DNA of 64,000 bases from Actinomadura macrotermitis (lineage in GTDB: Bacteria > Actinomycetota > Actinomycetes > Streptosporangiales > Streptosporangiaceae), in NCBI RefSeq assembly GCF_009604375.1, contig NZ_WEGH01000005.1, positions 744,001 through 808,000 of the forward strand, read 5' to 3'. The stretch's first letter is position 1. Each line of letters starts with the position of its first letter. The notes beneath the pieces are model-generated. The model did not search any database, had not been told where the DNA came from, and was given only the letters and a program-made list of their open reading frames with translations. Shown in pieces: positions 26,057 through 33,586 of the stretch. Position numbers and translations under genes: made by a program.

Positions 26057-26127
26057 TGGACCAGCGGGGAGTCGAACCCCGATCGCCTCCGTGCGAGGGA
26101 GGTGTGCTTCCGTTACACCACAAGCCC
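26057..26127 (-). tRNA. tRNA-Ala (anticodon CGC)
   Basis: 71-nt cloverleaf. Acceptor stem GGGCTTG/CTGGTCC with one U-U mismatch (6:67) and the G3:U70 wobble that identifies alanine tRNAs. D arm GTG/CAC with GG in the loop; anticodon stem CCTCC/GGAGG with loop CTCGCAC, anticodon CGC, reading GCG. T arm CGGGG/CCCCG with loop TTCGACT; discriminator A73. CCA is not encoded. It is the second gene of a two-tRNA transcript. Confidence 0.85.
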
Positions 26128-26135
26128 ATTGCTCT

Positions 26136-26210
26136 TGGCAGGGACGGTAGGAGTCGAACCTACTTTTCGCCGGTTTTGGAGACCGGCCGCCTAACCGGTG
26201 GCTCATCCCT
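26136..26210 (-). tRNA. tRNA-Trp (anticodon CCA), atypical D arm
   Basis: Acceptor AGGGATG/CGTCCCT, discriminator G73 and genomically encoded CCA (26136-26138). The anticodon stem CCGGT/ACCGG carries loop CTCCAAA, anticodon CCA; the T arm is GTAGG/CCTAC with loop TTCGACT. A1:U72 and G73 are the bacterial tryptophan identity elements. The D arm is abnormal: only one nucleotide (A) lies between the acceptor and a 3-bp GCC/GGC D stem, so the usual U8 is missing, and the variable region has 6 nt. It may be a divergent second tRNA-Trp, a specialised tRNA or a decaying copy. Confidence 0.7.
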
Positions 26211-26503
26211 TCGCGCTTTCCTTCTCTTCGATGTCGTCAATGATGCGGCGGTTCATGATCCGCCGCAATGGGTTTTCCCGCCGCGGCGGAAGCACAGGTC
26301 GGACGCCGGACCGGCGGGTCCGGACGGGCCCGCCCGGCGGACCCGGGAACCGATATGGGTGGTGTAAGGTCCAACGGCGCACGGGGCGAATGCCACATAG
26401 CACTCGAGTGCGGGCCAAGGCCGGTCGTGTCACGCTTCCCCGTGGTAAACCCAGATCAGTGTGATGTCACGGAAGTGATGAGACAGGAAGGCGGGGGCCC
26501 GCC
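26211..26503. other. Non-coding gap with one hairpin
   Basis: No convincing gene. It should hold the promoter of the two tRNAs (minus) and of the following plus-strand gene. Notable items are a perfect 8-bp stem with 8-nt loop (TGCGGCGG at 26244-26251 with 26260-26267) and a 12-bp palindrome GCACTCGAGTGC at 26400-26411. A minus-strand frame ending at 26203 would run into the tRNA and is not credible. Confidence 0.5.
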
Positions 26504-27076
26504 ATGAGGCACGCACGGGACGGGGCTGCCGCGGCGATGAACGCCGCGTCCCGGGTACTCGTCGCCCGGGGCAAGAACGAGCCCCAGGAGATGGAGAACC
26601 CCGACGTCTCCTGGGGGCAGCGGGCGCGCGACGGCGTCTGGGTGCCCACCAAGGACGGCCAGCGCATCCACTTCGGCATCGACGTGACCGCGGCCGACAC
26701 CGTCGGCCAGGTGCTGCGGCCGAGCCTGCGGGTGTACGTGGGCGTCGACGTGGACACCGACATCGTGGCGCAGACCACCGCGAACGGCATCCGGCTGCTG
26801 ACGGTGATCCACGGCCCGGACGCGCCGCAGGAGTTCCGCTTCCCGGTCTCGCTGGTCGACGGCCTCGCCCTGGAGGCCATGCCGTCGGGGGGCTACGACG
26901 TGGTGCACCTGCGCTACGGCGCGACCGTCGGGCGGCTGTACAACCCGTGGGCGAGCGACTCGATGTTCCGCCCGGTGAAGGCCGACTACGCCCTGGAGGG
27001 GCAGACCATCACCATGCGGGTCCAGCACGAGGGCGCCTTCTACCCGGTCGTGGCCGACCCGCACTACACCCGCTGA
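26504..27076 (+). CDS. Hypothetical protein
   Basis: 190 aa from ATG 26504 with a purine-rich GGAAGGCGGGGG upstream. No known domain recognised. There is no signal peptide or membrane helix. The sequence is rich in beta-strand-like runs: IHFGIDVTAADTVGQVL, LRVYVGVDVDTDIVAQTT, NGIRLLTVIHG, ITMRVQHEGAFYPVVADPHYTR. The final PVVADPHY resembles the C-terminal 'P-V-V-A-D-P-x-Y' found in many actinobacterial secreted proteins, yet this one lacks an export signal and may be a free-standing version of that domain. It is followed 11 nt later by a 10-bp terminator hairpin, so it is monocistronic. Confidence 0.65.
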   Translation: MRHARDGAAAAMNAASRVLVARGKNEPQEMENPDVSWGQRARDGVWVPTKDGQRIHFGIDVTAADTVGQVLRPSLRVYVGVDVDTDIVAQTTANGIRLLTVIHGPDAPQEFRFPVSLVDGLALEAMPSGGYDVVHLRYGATVGRLYNPWASDSMFRPVKADYALEGQTITMRVQHEGAFYPVVADPHYTR

Positions 27077-27087
27077 GGCGCGGGGCC

Positions 27088-27111
27088 GGCGGTCACCACC
27101 GGGTGACCGCC
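27088..27111 (+). terminator. Hairpin terminator
   Basis: Perfect 10-bp stem (GGCGGTCACC at 27088-27097 with 27102-27111), 4-nt loop, 11 nt after the stop codon of the hypothetical gene. Confidence 0.75.
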
Positions 27112-27256
27112 AGGGGGCCGTCACGGGGGCGATGAGACCGATCTTGCGGCGGGCGGGGGCCCGCCCGGCCACGGCGGGGCGTGCGGTGCCGATCACTGTC
27201 CGCGCGTAGGGTGGGCGCGGACGCGCCCCCGCCGGGTCCCCGAGACTGGAGTCCTC

Positions 27257-27832
27257 GTGATCTTCACTCATGACGCCGAGCACGCGCTCGCCACGGTCGT
27301 CGACCTGATCAACACCGCGCCCGCGGCGGCCGGGGCCGAGCACCTGGGCGACCTGGCCGGGCTGCGCGCCTTCGTGGCCCGCAACCGGTTCAGCGACGTG
27401 GGCGAGCTCACCGGGCGCGACCTGGAGCGGGTGCGGGACCTGCGGGCGCGCTTCCACGCGGTGTTCCAGGCGCCGGACGTGCCGGACGCGGTCCGGCTCG
27501 TCAACGACATCATCGCCGAGATCCGCACCACGCCGCACCTGACCGACCACGACGGCTACGACTGGCACGTGCACTTCTTCGCGCCGGGCGCGCCGATGGG
27601 CGAGCACCTGGCGGCCGACTGCGGGATGGCGCTCGCCTACGTGGTGGCCGCGGGCGAGCTGGACCGGCTGCGCACCTGCGAGGCGCCCGACTGCGCGCGG
27701 GTGCTGGTCGACCTGTCGCGCAACCGGTGCCGCCGCTACTGCGACAGCCGGACCTGCGGGAACCGCATGCACGTCGCCGCCTACCGGGCGCGGCGGCGCG
27801 AGGCGGCGCCCGGCGGGCCGGTCCCCGGCTGA
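27257..27832 (+). CDS. CGNR zinc-finger / ABATE domain regulator
   Basis: 191 aa from GTG 27257 (GGAG 5 nt upstream). The N-terminal ABATE-like helical domain (about 1-135) is followed by a C-terminal CGNR zinc finger: LRTCEAPDCARVLVDLSRNRCRRYCDSRTCGNRMHVAAYRAR, in which the four cysteines bind zinc and CGNR is diagnostic. The family is predicted to be stress-responsive DNA-binding regulators; the target is unknown. It is a single-gene unit followed by a hairpin. Confidence 0.9.
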   Translation: MIFTHDAEHALATVVDLINTAPAAAGAEHLGDLAGLRAFVARNRFSDVGELTGRDLERVRDLRARFHAVFQAPDVPDAVRLVNDIIAEIRTTPHLTDHDGYDWHVHFFAPGAPMGEHLAADCGMALAYVVAAGELDRLRTCEAPDCARVLVDLSRNRCRRYCDSRTCGNRMHVAAYRARRREAAPGGPVPG

Positions 27833-27835
27833 GCT

Positions 27836-27853
27836 GCCCGGCTCCCGCCGGGC
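27836..27853 (+). terminator. Short hairpin after the CGNR gene
   Basis: 7-bp GC stem GCCCGGC/GCCGGGC with loop TCCC, 3 nt after the stop codon. Confidence 0.45.
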
Positions 27854-28030
27854 CCGGGCGGCCGTCACCCCGCCGACCTCGCACGACCCGCCCGCGCGGG
27901 TGAAGTCGAAGCAAATTCGGTTCAAACGCCGCCCTCGCTCGTCAGCACCCCGCCGGGGTCGCTAACCTCATGTTTCACACCGGTTGTGGAATTCGTCCGC
28001 GACAGGTTCGGTGCCCGACCCACTTCAGCC

Positions 28031-28036
28031 AGGAGG
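28031..28036 (+). promoter_or_regulatory. Ribosome-binding site that implies a CTG start for gmd
   Basis: Full-consensus AGGAGG lies 5 nt before CTG 28042, exactly where the family N-terminus begins. The only upstream ATG in frame (27970) has no Shine-Dalgarno. Confidence 0.65.
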
Positions 28037-28041
28037 ATCCG

Positions 28042-29076
28042 CTGTCCAGGCGAGCACTCATCACCGGCATCACCGGGCAGGACGGCTCGTACCTCGCCGA
28101 GCAACTGCTCGAGCGAGGGTATGAGGTCTGGGGCCTGGTACGCGGTCAGGCCAACCCGCACGTGGCGCGGCTGCGCAAGCACATCGGCGACGTCCAGATC
28201 ACCACCGGCGACCTGCTGGACCAGGGCAGCCTGATCTCGGCGGTCGAGCGCGTCCAGCCCGACGAGGTCTACAACCTCGGCGCGATCTCCTACGTGCCGA
28301 TGTCGTGGCAGCAGGCCGAGCTGACCGCCGAGGTCACCGGCATGGGCGTGCTGCGGATGCTGGAGGCGATCCGGGTGGTGTCGGGCATCAGCCCCTCGCG
28401 CACCCCGGGCCGCGAGCAGATCCGCTTCTACCAGGCGTCCTCGTCGGAGATGTTCGGCATGGTCCGCGAGACCCCGCAGAACGAGCGGACGCCCTTCCAC
28501 CCGCGCAGCCCGTACGGCGTCGCCAAGACCTACGGGCACTACATCACCCAGAACTACCGCGAGTCCTACGGGATGTTCGCGGTCAGCGGGATCCTGTTCA
28601 ACCACGAGTCGCCGCGCCGGGGCGCGGAGTTCGTCACCCGCAAGGTCACCCTCGGCGCCGCCCGGATCAAGCTGGGCCTGGCCACCGAGCTGCGCCTCGG
28701 CAACCTGGAGGCGCGCCGCGACTGGGGCTTCGCCGGCGACTACGCGCGCGCCATGCAGCTGATGCTGGAGCAGGAGCGGCCCGAGGACTACGTGATCGGC
28801 ACCGGCAAGATCCAGTCGGTGCGCGACCTGGTGGACTTCGCGTTCACCAGCGCGGGCCTGAACTGGCAGGACCACGTGGTGCTCGACGACCGCTACACCC
28901 GGCCCGCCGAGGTGGACCTGCTCTGCGCCGACCCCAAGAAGGCCCGCGAGGAGCTCGGCTGGGAGCCGCAGGTGTCCTTCGAGCAGCTGGTCACCATGAT
29001 GGTCGAGTCCGACCTGAGGCTGCTCGGCGACTCGGCGCGGCCCGAGGACGAGCCGTTCAGCCCGGACCACTGGTGA
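28042..29076 (+). CDS. gmd: GDP-mannose 4,6-dehydratase
   Basis: 344 aa if initiated at CTG 28042; starting at ATG 27970 would add 24 unconserved residues. It converts GDP-D-mannose to GDP-4-keto-6-deoxy-D-mannose, precursor of GDP-fucose, GDP-rhamnose and other deoxysugars for cell-surface glycans or natural products. Extended SDR fold: NAD(P) motif ALITGITGQDGSYLAE, catalytic serine region QASSSEMFG, YxxxK in SPYGVAKTYGHY, and NHESPRRGAEFVTRK for sugar nucleotide binding. The partner reductase/epimerase is not in the window. It lies immediately upstream of the UBP zinc-finger gene. Confidence 0.93.
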   Translation: MSRRALITGITGQDGSYLAEQLLERGYEVWGLVRGQANPHVARLRKHIGDVQITTGDLLDQGSLISAVERVQPDEVYNLGAISYVPMSWQQAELTAEVTGMGVLRMLEAIRVVSGISPSRTPGREQIRFYQASSSEMFGMVRETPQNERTPFHPRSPYGVAKTYGHYITQNYRESYGMFAVSGILFNHESPRRGAEFVTRKVTLGAARIKLGLATELRLGNLEARRDWGFAGDYARAMQLMLEQERPEDYVIGTGKIQSVRDLVDFAFTSAGLNWQDHVVLDDRYTRPAEVDLLCADPKKAREELGWEPQVSFEQLVTMMVESDLRLLGDSARPEDEPFSPDHW

Positions 29077-29108
29077 CGAGTTGATCTTCGCCGTGCGACG
29101 ATGGCGGC

Positions 29109-29372
29109 ATGGCCAGCTGTGAACACCTCAAGGACCTGCCCGCCGTCCCGCCGGAGCCGGTCACCCCGCAGGGATGCCAGGAGTGCCTGGCGGAGGGCAC
29201 CCGCTGGGTGCACCTGCGCCTCTGCCTGACCTGCGGGCACGTCGGCTGCTGCGACTCCTCGCCGCAGCGGCACGCGACCAAGCACTTCCACGGTGAGGGG
29301 CACCCGATCGTCCGCTCGTTCGAGCCGGGCGAGGACTGGCGCTGGTGCTTCGCCGACGAACTGATCGTCTGA
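29109..29372 (+). CDS. UBP-type zinc-finger protein
   Basis: 87 aa from ATG 29109. It consists essentially of one UBP (ubiquitin-hydrolase-type) zinc finger: C4 and H6, C23-x2-C26, C39-x2-C42, C47/C48, then H55, H61 and H65 (CGHVGCCDSS, RHATKHFHGEGHP). In bacteria, with no ubiquitin, these fingers occur alone or fused to antiporters and oxidoreductases; function unknown. Its stop overlaps the start of the MFS transporter (TGATG), and a CPA1 antiporter lies 2.6 kb downstream, which supports a transport-related accessory role. Confidence 0.88.
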   Translation: MASCEHLKDLPAVPPEPVTPQGCQECLAEGTRWVHLRLCLTCGHVGCCDSSPQRHATKHFHGEGHPIVRSFEPGEDWRWCFADELIV

Positions 29373-30889
29373 TGCCGCAGGTCCGGCTCTCCACCCCTGA
29401 GGGGCGCTGGATCCTGCTCGCCACGGTCCTCGGGTCGAGCGTGGCGATGCTCGACTCCACCGTGGTGAACGTGGCGCTGCCGCGGCTCGCCCGCGACCTC
29501 GGCGCCTCGATGGCGGACCTGCAGTGGACGGTGAACGCCTACACCCTCACCCTCGCCGGCTTCATCCTGCTCGGCGGGTCGCTCGGCGACCGCTACGGGC
29601 GGCGCCGGGTGTTCCTGGTCGGGGTGGTGTGGTTCGCGGCGGCCTCGCTGCTGTGCGGGGTGGCGCAGAACGTGCCGATGCTGGTCGCCGCCCGCGCCCT
29701 GCAGGGCGTCGGCGGGGCGCTGCTCACGCCGGGCTCGCTCGCCATCATCCAGGCCTCCTTCGCCCGCGACGACCGGCCGCGCGCCGTCGGCGCCTGGTCG
29801 GGGCTCGGCGGCGTGGCGGGCGCGGTCGGCCCGTTCGCGGGCGGCTGGCTGGTGCAGGCGGCGGGCTGGCGCTGGGTGTTCCTGCTGAACCTGCCGCTCG
29901 CCGCGGTCGTGGTGCTGGTCGCGGTGCGGCACGTCCCCGAGAGCGTGGACCCGGACGCGCGCGGCCGGTTCGACGTGGCGGGCGCGGCGCTGGCCGCGCT
30001 CGCGCTCGCCGGCACCACCTACGCGCTCACCGAGGCGCCCGAGCGGGGCGCGGCCGCCCCGGCGGTGCTCGGGGCGGCCGTGCTCGGCGTCGCGGCGGCG
30101 GTGGTCTTCGTCGTCGTCGAACGCCGGCGGGGCCGGGCCTCGGCGCGGCCCGGGAGCACCACGCCGCAGCCCATGCTGCCGCTCACGGTCTTCGCGTCGC
30201 GGCAGTTCACCGCGGTCAACCTCGTCACCTTCGTGGTCTACGGCGGGATGAGCGTGCTGTTCTTCCTGTTCGTGCTGGATCTGCAGGTGGTGTCGGGGTT
30301 CTCGCCGATCGCGGCGGGCGCCGCGCTGCTGCCGGTGACGGCGCTGATGCTGCTGCTGTCCCCGCGCGCGGGCGCCCTCGCCCAGCGGATCGGGCCGCGG
30401 CGCCCGATGGCCGCCGGGCTGGTGGTCGCGGCGTGCGGGATGCTGCTGGCGGGCCGGGCCGGCGAGCACGCCTCCTACCTGCGCGACGTGCTGCCCGCCG
30501 CGGTGGTGTTCGGCCTCGGCCTGTCGGCGATGGTGGCGCCGCTGACCGCGACCGTGCTGGCGAGCGCGGACGAGCGGCACGCGGGCGTGGCCAGCGGCGT
30601 CAACAACGCGGTGGCGCGCGCCGCCGGGCTGTTCGGGGTGGCGGCGATCCCGCCGCTCGCCGGGCTGACCGGCGAGGCGTTCCGGCGGCCGGCGGCGTTC
30701 GCCGACGGGTTCCAGACGGCGATGACGGTCTGCGCGGCGCTGCTCGCGGCCGGGGCGGCGCTCACCCTGCTCACCGTCCGCGACGACGTGCTGAAGGCCG
30801 CGCCGTCCGAGCGCGAGCCGCAGTGCCGCGCGCACTGCTCCCTGGCCTCCCCGCCGCTGGAGCCCGAGCACCGGGCCGGCCGCGCCTGA
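29372..30889 (+). CDS. DHA2-family MFS drug/proton antiporter
   Basis: 505 aa from ATG 29372, overlapping the previous stop by one base. 14-TM major facilitator: motif C-like and antiporter features LDSTVVNVALPRLARDLG in TM1, WTVNAYTLTLAGFILLGGSLGDRYGRRRVF (motif A) and GPFAGGWLVQAAGWRWVFLLNLP (motif C). DHA2 (EmrB/QacA-like) carriers export drugs or metabolites by proton exchange at the cytoplasmic membrane. The C-terminal 30 residues (CRAHCSLASPPLEPEHR) form a cytosolic cysteine-containing tail. It is translationally coupled to the UBP zinc-finger gene. The stop codon lies inside a 26-bp palindrome. Confidence 0.92.
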   Translation: MPQVRLSTPEGRWILLATVLGSSVAMLDSTVVNVALPRLARDLGASMADLQWTVNAYTLTLAGFILLGGSLGDRYGRRRVFLVGVVWFAAASLLCGVAQNVPMLVAARALQGVGGALLTPGSLAIIQASFARDDRPRAVGAWSGLGGVAGAVGPFAGGWLVQAAGWRWVFLLNLPLAAVVVLVAVRHVPESVDPDARGRFDVAGAALAALALAGTTYALTEAPERGAAAPAVLGAAVLGVAAAVVFVVVERRRGRASARPGSTTPQPMLPLTVFASRQFTAVNLVTFVVYGGMSVLFFLFVLDLQVVSGFSPIAAGAALLPVTALMLLLSPRAGALAQRIGPRRPMAAGLVVAACGMLLAGRAGEHASYLRDVLPAAVVFGLGLSAMVAPLTATVLASADERHAGVASGVNNAVARAAGLFGVAAIPPLAGLTGEAFRRPAAFADGFQTAMTVCAALLAAGAALTLLTVRDDVLKAAPSEREPQCRAHCSLASPPLEPEHRAGRA

Positions 30890-30910
30890 CCCGGGCCGGC
30901 CCGGGTCAGG
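30885..30910 (+). terminator. 26-bp perfect palindrome overlapping the MFS stop codon
   Basis: CCTGACCCGGGCC followed directly by its complement. The TGA stop (30887-30889) lies within the left arm, so the hairpin ends the UBP-MFS transcript. Confidence 0.7.
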
Positions 30911-31019
30911 CGGCCGCCTCTGTCTGCTTCGCCGGGCTTGTCCTGGCTTCCCGGCAAATCCCGGGCCCGAATCCGGCTATGTCCAAGACCGGATCGGTTC
31001 GTTGTCATACGGTCAGGGC

Positions 31020-31928
31020 ATGAATCTGCGGCAGCTGCGCTACGTCGTGGCGACCGCCGACCACGGCACGATGACGTCGGCGGCTCAGGCGCTCTATGTG
31101 GCCCAGCCCGCCCTGTCGCGGGCGGTCCGCGAGCTGGAGCGGGAGCTGGGCGTGGAGCTGTTCGCCCGCTCGGGGCGCGGCGTGGAGCTCACCGCCGCCG
31201 GCGAGCAGGTGGTGCGGCAGGCCCGGGTGGCGCTGGACGCCGTCGAGGCGATCGAGGGGCTGTCGGCCGCGCGCACCGGCGGCCGCGGCGCCGAGCTGCG
31301 CATCGCCACCACCTCCTCGCTGGAGCCGGAGCTGACCGGCCGGCTCATCCCGCGCTTCGCCCGCGACCAGCAGGCGGTGCGGGTCCGGGTGGTGCGCTGC
31401 GACGGCCGGGACGCGGTCGCCGCCGCGCTGCGCGCGGGCCGCGCCGACCTGGCGCTCACCGACCTGCCGGTCCCCGGCGACCTGGCCGCGCACCCGTTCG
31501 AGCAGCGCGAGGTGGTGCTGATCTCCCCGCCGTCGGTGCGGCTGCGCGAACCGGTCCCGCCGGCCGCCCTGGACGGCATGCGCCTGGTGCTGCCCGCGCG
31601 CGGCAGCGCCCGGCGCGCCGAGATCGACGCGCTGCTGGCGCGGATCGGCGCCACCCCGGTCGCCGCGGTGGAGTCCGACGAGCGCGGGTCCTGGCTCGGC
31701 TGGGTGCGTGCCGGGATGGGCTCGCTGCTGTGGTACCGCAACCAGGTGGACGGCGCCGAGGGACTGGCGGTCCGCTCGTTCATGCCGCCGATCACCCGGA
31801 TGATCGGGCTGGTGCACGCGCACCGGCAGCTGCCGCCGGTCGCCCGCGACTTCCTGGCGTTCGCCAAGGAGACCGCGCGCGAGGCGCGCGACCAGCACGC
31901 CCGCCCGGCGCAGCGCGAGCACCACTGA
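31020..31928 (+). CDS. LysR family transcriptional regulator
   Basis: 302 aa from ATG 31020. HTH: MNLRQLRYVVATADHGTMTSAAQALYVAQPALSRAVRELERELG; effector domain about 90-290. It is followed 24 bp downstream by the NhaP-type antiporter gene on the same strand, so it may share a transcript with it rather than being divergent. The effector is unknown. It is clearly distinct from the LysR protein at 23.4 kb. Confidence 0.92.
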   Translation: MNLRQLRYVVATADHGTMTSAAQALYVAQPALSRAVRELERELGVELFARSGRGVELTAAGEQVVRQARVALDAVEAIEGLSAARTGGRGAELRIATTSSLEPELTGRLIPRFARDQQAVRVRVVRCDGRDAVAAALRAGRADLALTDLPVPGDLAAHPFEQREVVLISPPSVRLREPVPPAALDGMRLVLPARGSARRAEIDALLARIGATPVAAVESDERGSWLGWVRAGMGSLLWYRNQVDGAEGLAVRSFMPPITRMIGLVHAHRQLPPVARDFLAFAKETAREARDQHARPAQREHH

Positions 31929-31952
31929 CGGCATCCGCCGGCCGCGCATGCC

Positions 31953-33566
31953 ATGATCTGGCGCGTGGACGCGACACACGCACTCTGGCTGCTGGCGGTA
32001 CCGGTGAGCGCGCTGGCGGTGGCCGGCCTGGCCCGGCGGTTCGGCGCGCCCGCGCCGCTCGCGCTCGTCATCGCCGGGCTGCTCATCTCGTTCGTCCCCG
32101 GGCTGCCGGAGTTCGAGCTCGACCCCGAGCTCGTGCTGTACGTCTTCCTGCCGCCGCTGCTGTTCTCGGCGGCCTGGCAGAGCTCGTACTACAACATGCG
32201 CGAGAACGTCCGCTCGATCGGGCTGCTGTCGATCGGGCTGGTGCTGTTCACCACGCTGCTGGTCGGCTACGCGGCCTACCTGCTGGTCCCCGACCTGCCG
32301 CTGCCCGCCGCGCTCGTGCTCGGCGCGATCGTGGCGCCGCCGGACGCGGTGGCGGCGGTGAGCGTCGCGCAGCGGCTCGGGCTGCCGCGCCGGGTGGTGA
32401 CGATCCTGATCGGCGAGAGCCTGTTCAACGACGCGACCGCGCTGACGGCGTTCCGGGTGGCGCTCGCCGCGGCGGTCGGCGCCGGGTTCACCTTCGCCGA
32501 GGGCCTCGGCCGGTTCCTGTTCGCCGCGGCCGCCGGCGCCGCGATCGGGCTGCTGCTCGGCCCGCCGCTGCACTGGCTGCGCACCCGGCTGGACGACCCG
32601 CTGGTGGAGAACGCGGTGATGCTGGTCGCGCCGTTCGCCGCCTACCTGCTCGCCGAGTCGGTGCACGCCTCCGGCGTGATCGCGGTGGTGATCAGCGGGC
32701 TGTACCTGGGGCACCGGTTCACCGAGTCGCCCGCGGTGACCCGGCTGATCGGCCACTCCTTCTGGAAGGTCGTGGTCTTCGTGCTGGAGACCGTGGTGTT
32801 CCTGCTGATCGGCCTGCAGCTGCCCCCGGTCGTGAACGGGCTGTCCGGGCGCGGCTGGGGCAGCCTCGCCTGGTGGGCGCTGGCCGTCTTCGCGGTCACC
32901 GTCGCCGCCCGGTTCCTGTGGGTCTTCCCCTCCTCGCTGCTGCCGCTGTGGTCGGCGCGGGCGCGCGAGCGGGCGGCCGGCCTGGACTGGCGCGAGCGGG
33001 TGGTGGTCAGCTGGGCCGGGATGCGCGGGGTGGTGTCGCTCGCCGCCGCGTTCGCGATCCCGTTCGTCACCTCGGCCGGCGCCCCCTTCCCCGGCCGCGA
33101 CCTGGTGCTGTTCCTGACCTTCACCACGGTGCTGGCGACGCTGCTGGTGCAGGGGCTGACGTTCCCGGCGCTGATCCGCCGCCTCGGCATCGCCGGCGAC
33201 CGCGAGCGCTACCACGACACCGTGGCCGAGGCCGGCGCGCAGCACGCGGCGGCCAACGCGGCCCTGGCGCGGCTCGCCGAGCTCACCGCCGAGGGCACCG
33301 AGCCGGTGGACCCCGACGTCGTCGAGCGGCTGCGCAGCCTGGCCGAGCACCGCCAGCTGCGGGCCTGGGAACGGCTCGGCGGCGGCACCGGCCCGGCGGG
33401 CGAGGAGGTGCCGAGCGCGTCCTACCGGCGGCTGCGCCGCGAGATGCTGGCGGCCGAGCGGGCGGCGTTCGTGCGGATGCGCGACGAGCGCCGGATCGAC
33501 GACGAGGTGCTGGACCGGGTCCTGCACGAGCTGGACCTGGAGGAGGTCTCGCTCGCCCGCGACTGA
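31953..33566 (+). CDS. CPA1-type Na+(K+)/H+ antiporter
   Basis: 537 aa from ATG 31953; GTG 31965 is an alternative. It has 12-13 hydrophobic helices with the CPA1 signature: LGAIVAPPDAVAAVSVAQRLG and GESLFNDATALTAF, where the ND-type aspartates carry cations, and WAGMRGVVSLAAAFAIP. A hydrophilic C-terminal tail of about 120 residues (from HDTVAEAGAQH) is helical and charged, as in bacterial NhaP/YjcE-like exchangers. It exchanges Na+ or K+ for protons across the cytoplasmic membrane for pH and salt homeostasis. The upstream neighbour is a LysR gene. Confidence 0.93.
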   Translation: MIWRVDATHALWLLAVPVSALAVAGLARRFGAPAPLALVIAGLLISFVPGLPEFELDPELVLYVFLPPLLFSAAWQSSYYNMRENVRSIGLLSIGLVLFTTLLVGYAAYLLVPDLPLPAALVLGAIVAPPDAVAAVSVAQRLGLPRRVVTILIGESLFNDATALTAFRVALAAAVGAGFTFAEGLGRFLFAAAAGAAIGLLLGPPLHWLRTRLDDPLVENAVMLVAPFAAYLLAESVHASGVIAVVISGLYLGHRFTESPAVTRLIGHSFWKVVVFVLETVVFLLIGLQLPPVVNGLSGRGWGSLAWWALAVFAVTVAARFLWVFPSSLLPLWSARARERAAGLDWRERVVVSWAGMRGVVSLAAAFAIPFVTSAGAPFPGRDLVLFLTFTTVLATLLVQGLTFPALIRRLGIAGDRERYHDTVAEAGAQHAAANAALARLAELTAEGTEPVDPDVVERLRSLAEHRQLRAWERLGGGTGPAGEEVPSASYRRLRREMLAAERAAFVRMRDERRIDDEVLDRVLHELDLEEVSLARD

Positions 33567-33586
33567 TCCGGCGGCCCGGCCCGCCC

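Noticed and set aside
26203..26433. Minus-strand frame ending in NRRIIDDIEEKESAKG
   Set aside because: It runs into the tRNA-Trp gene and has no start signal or family match.
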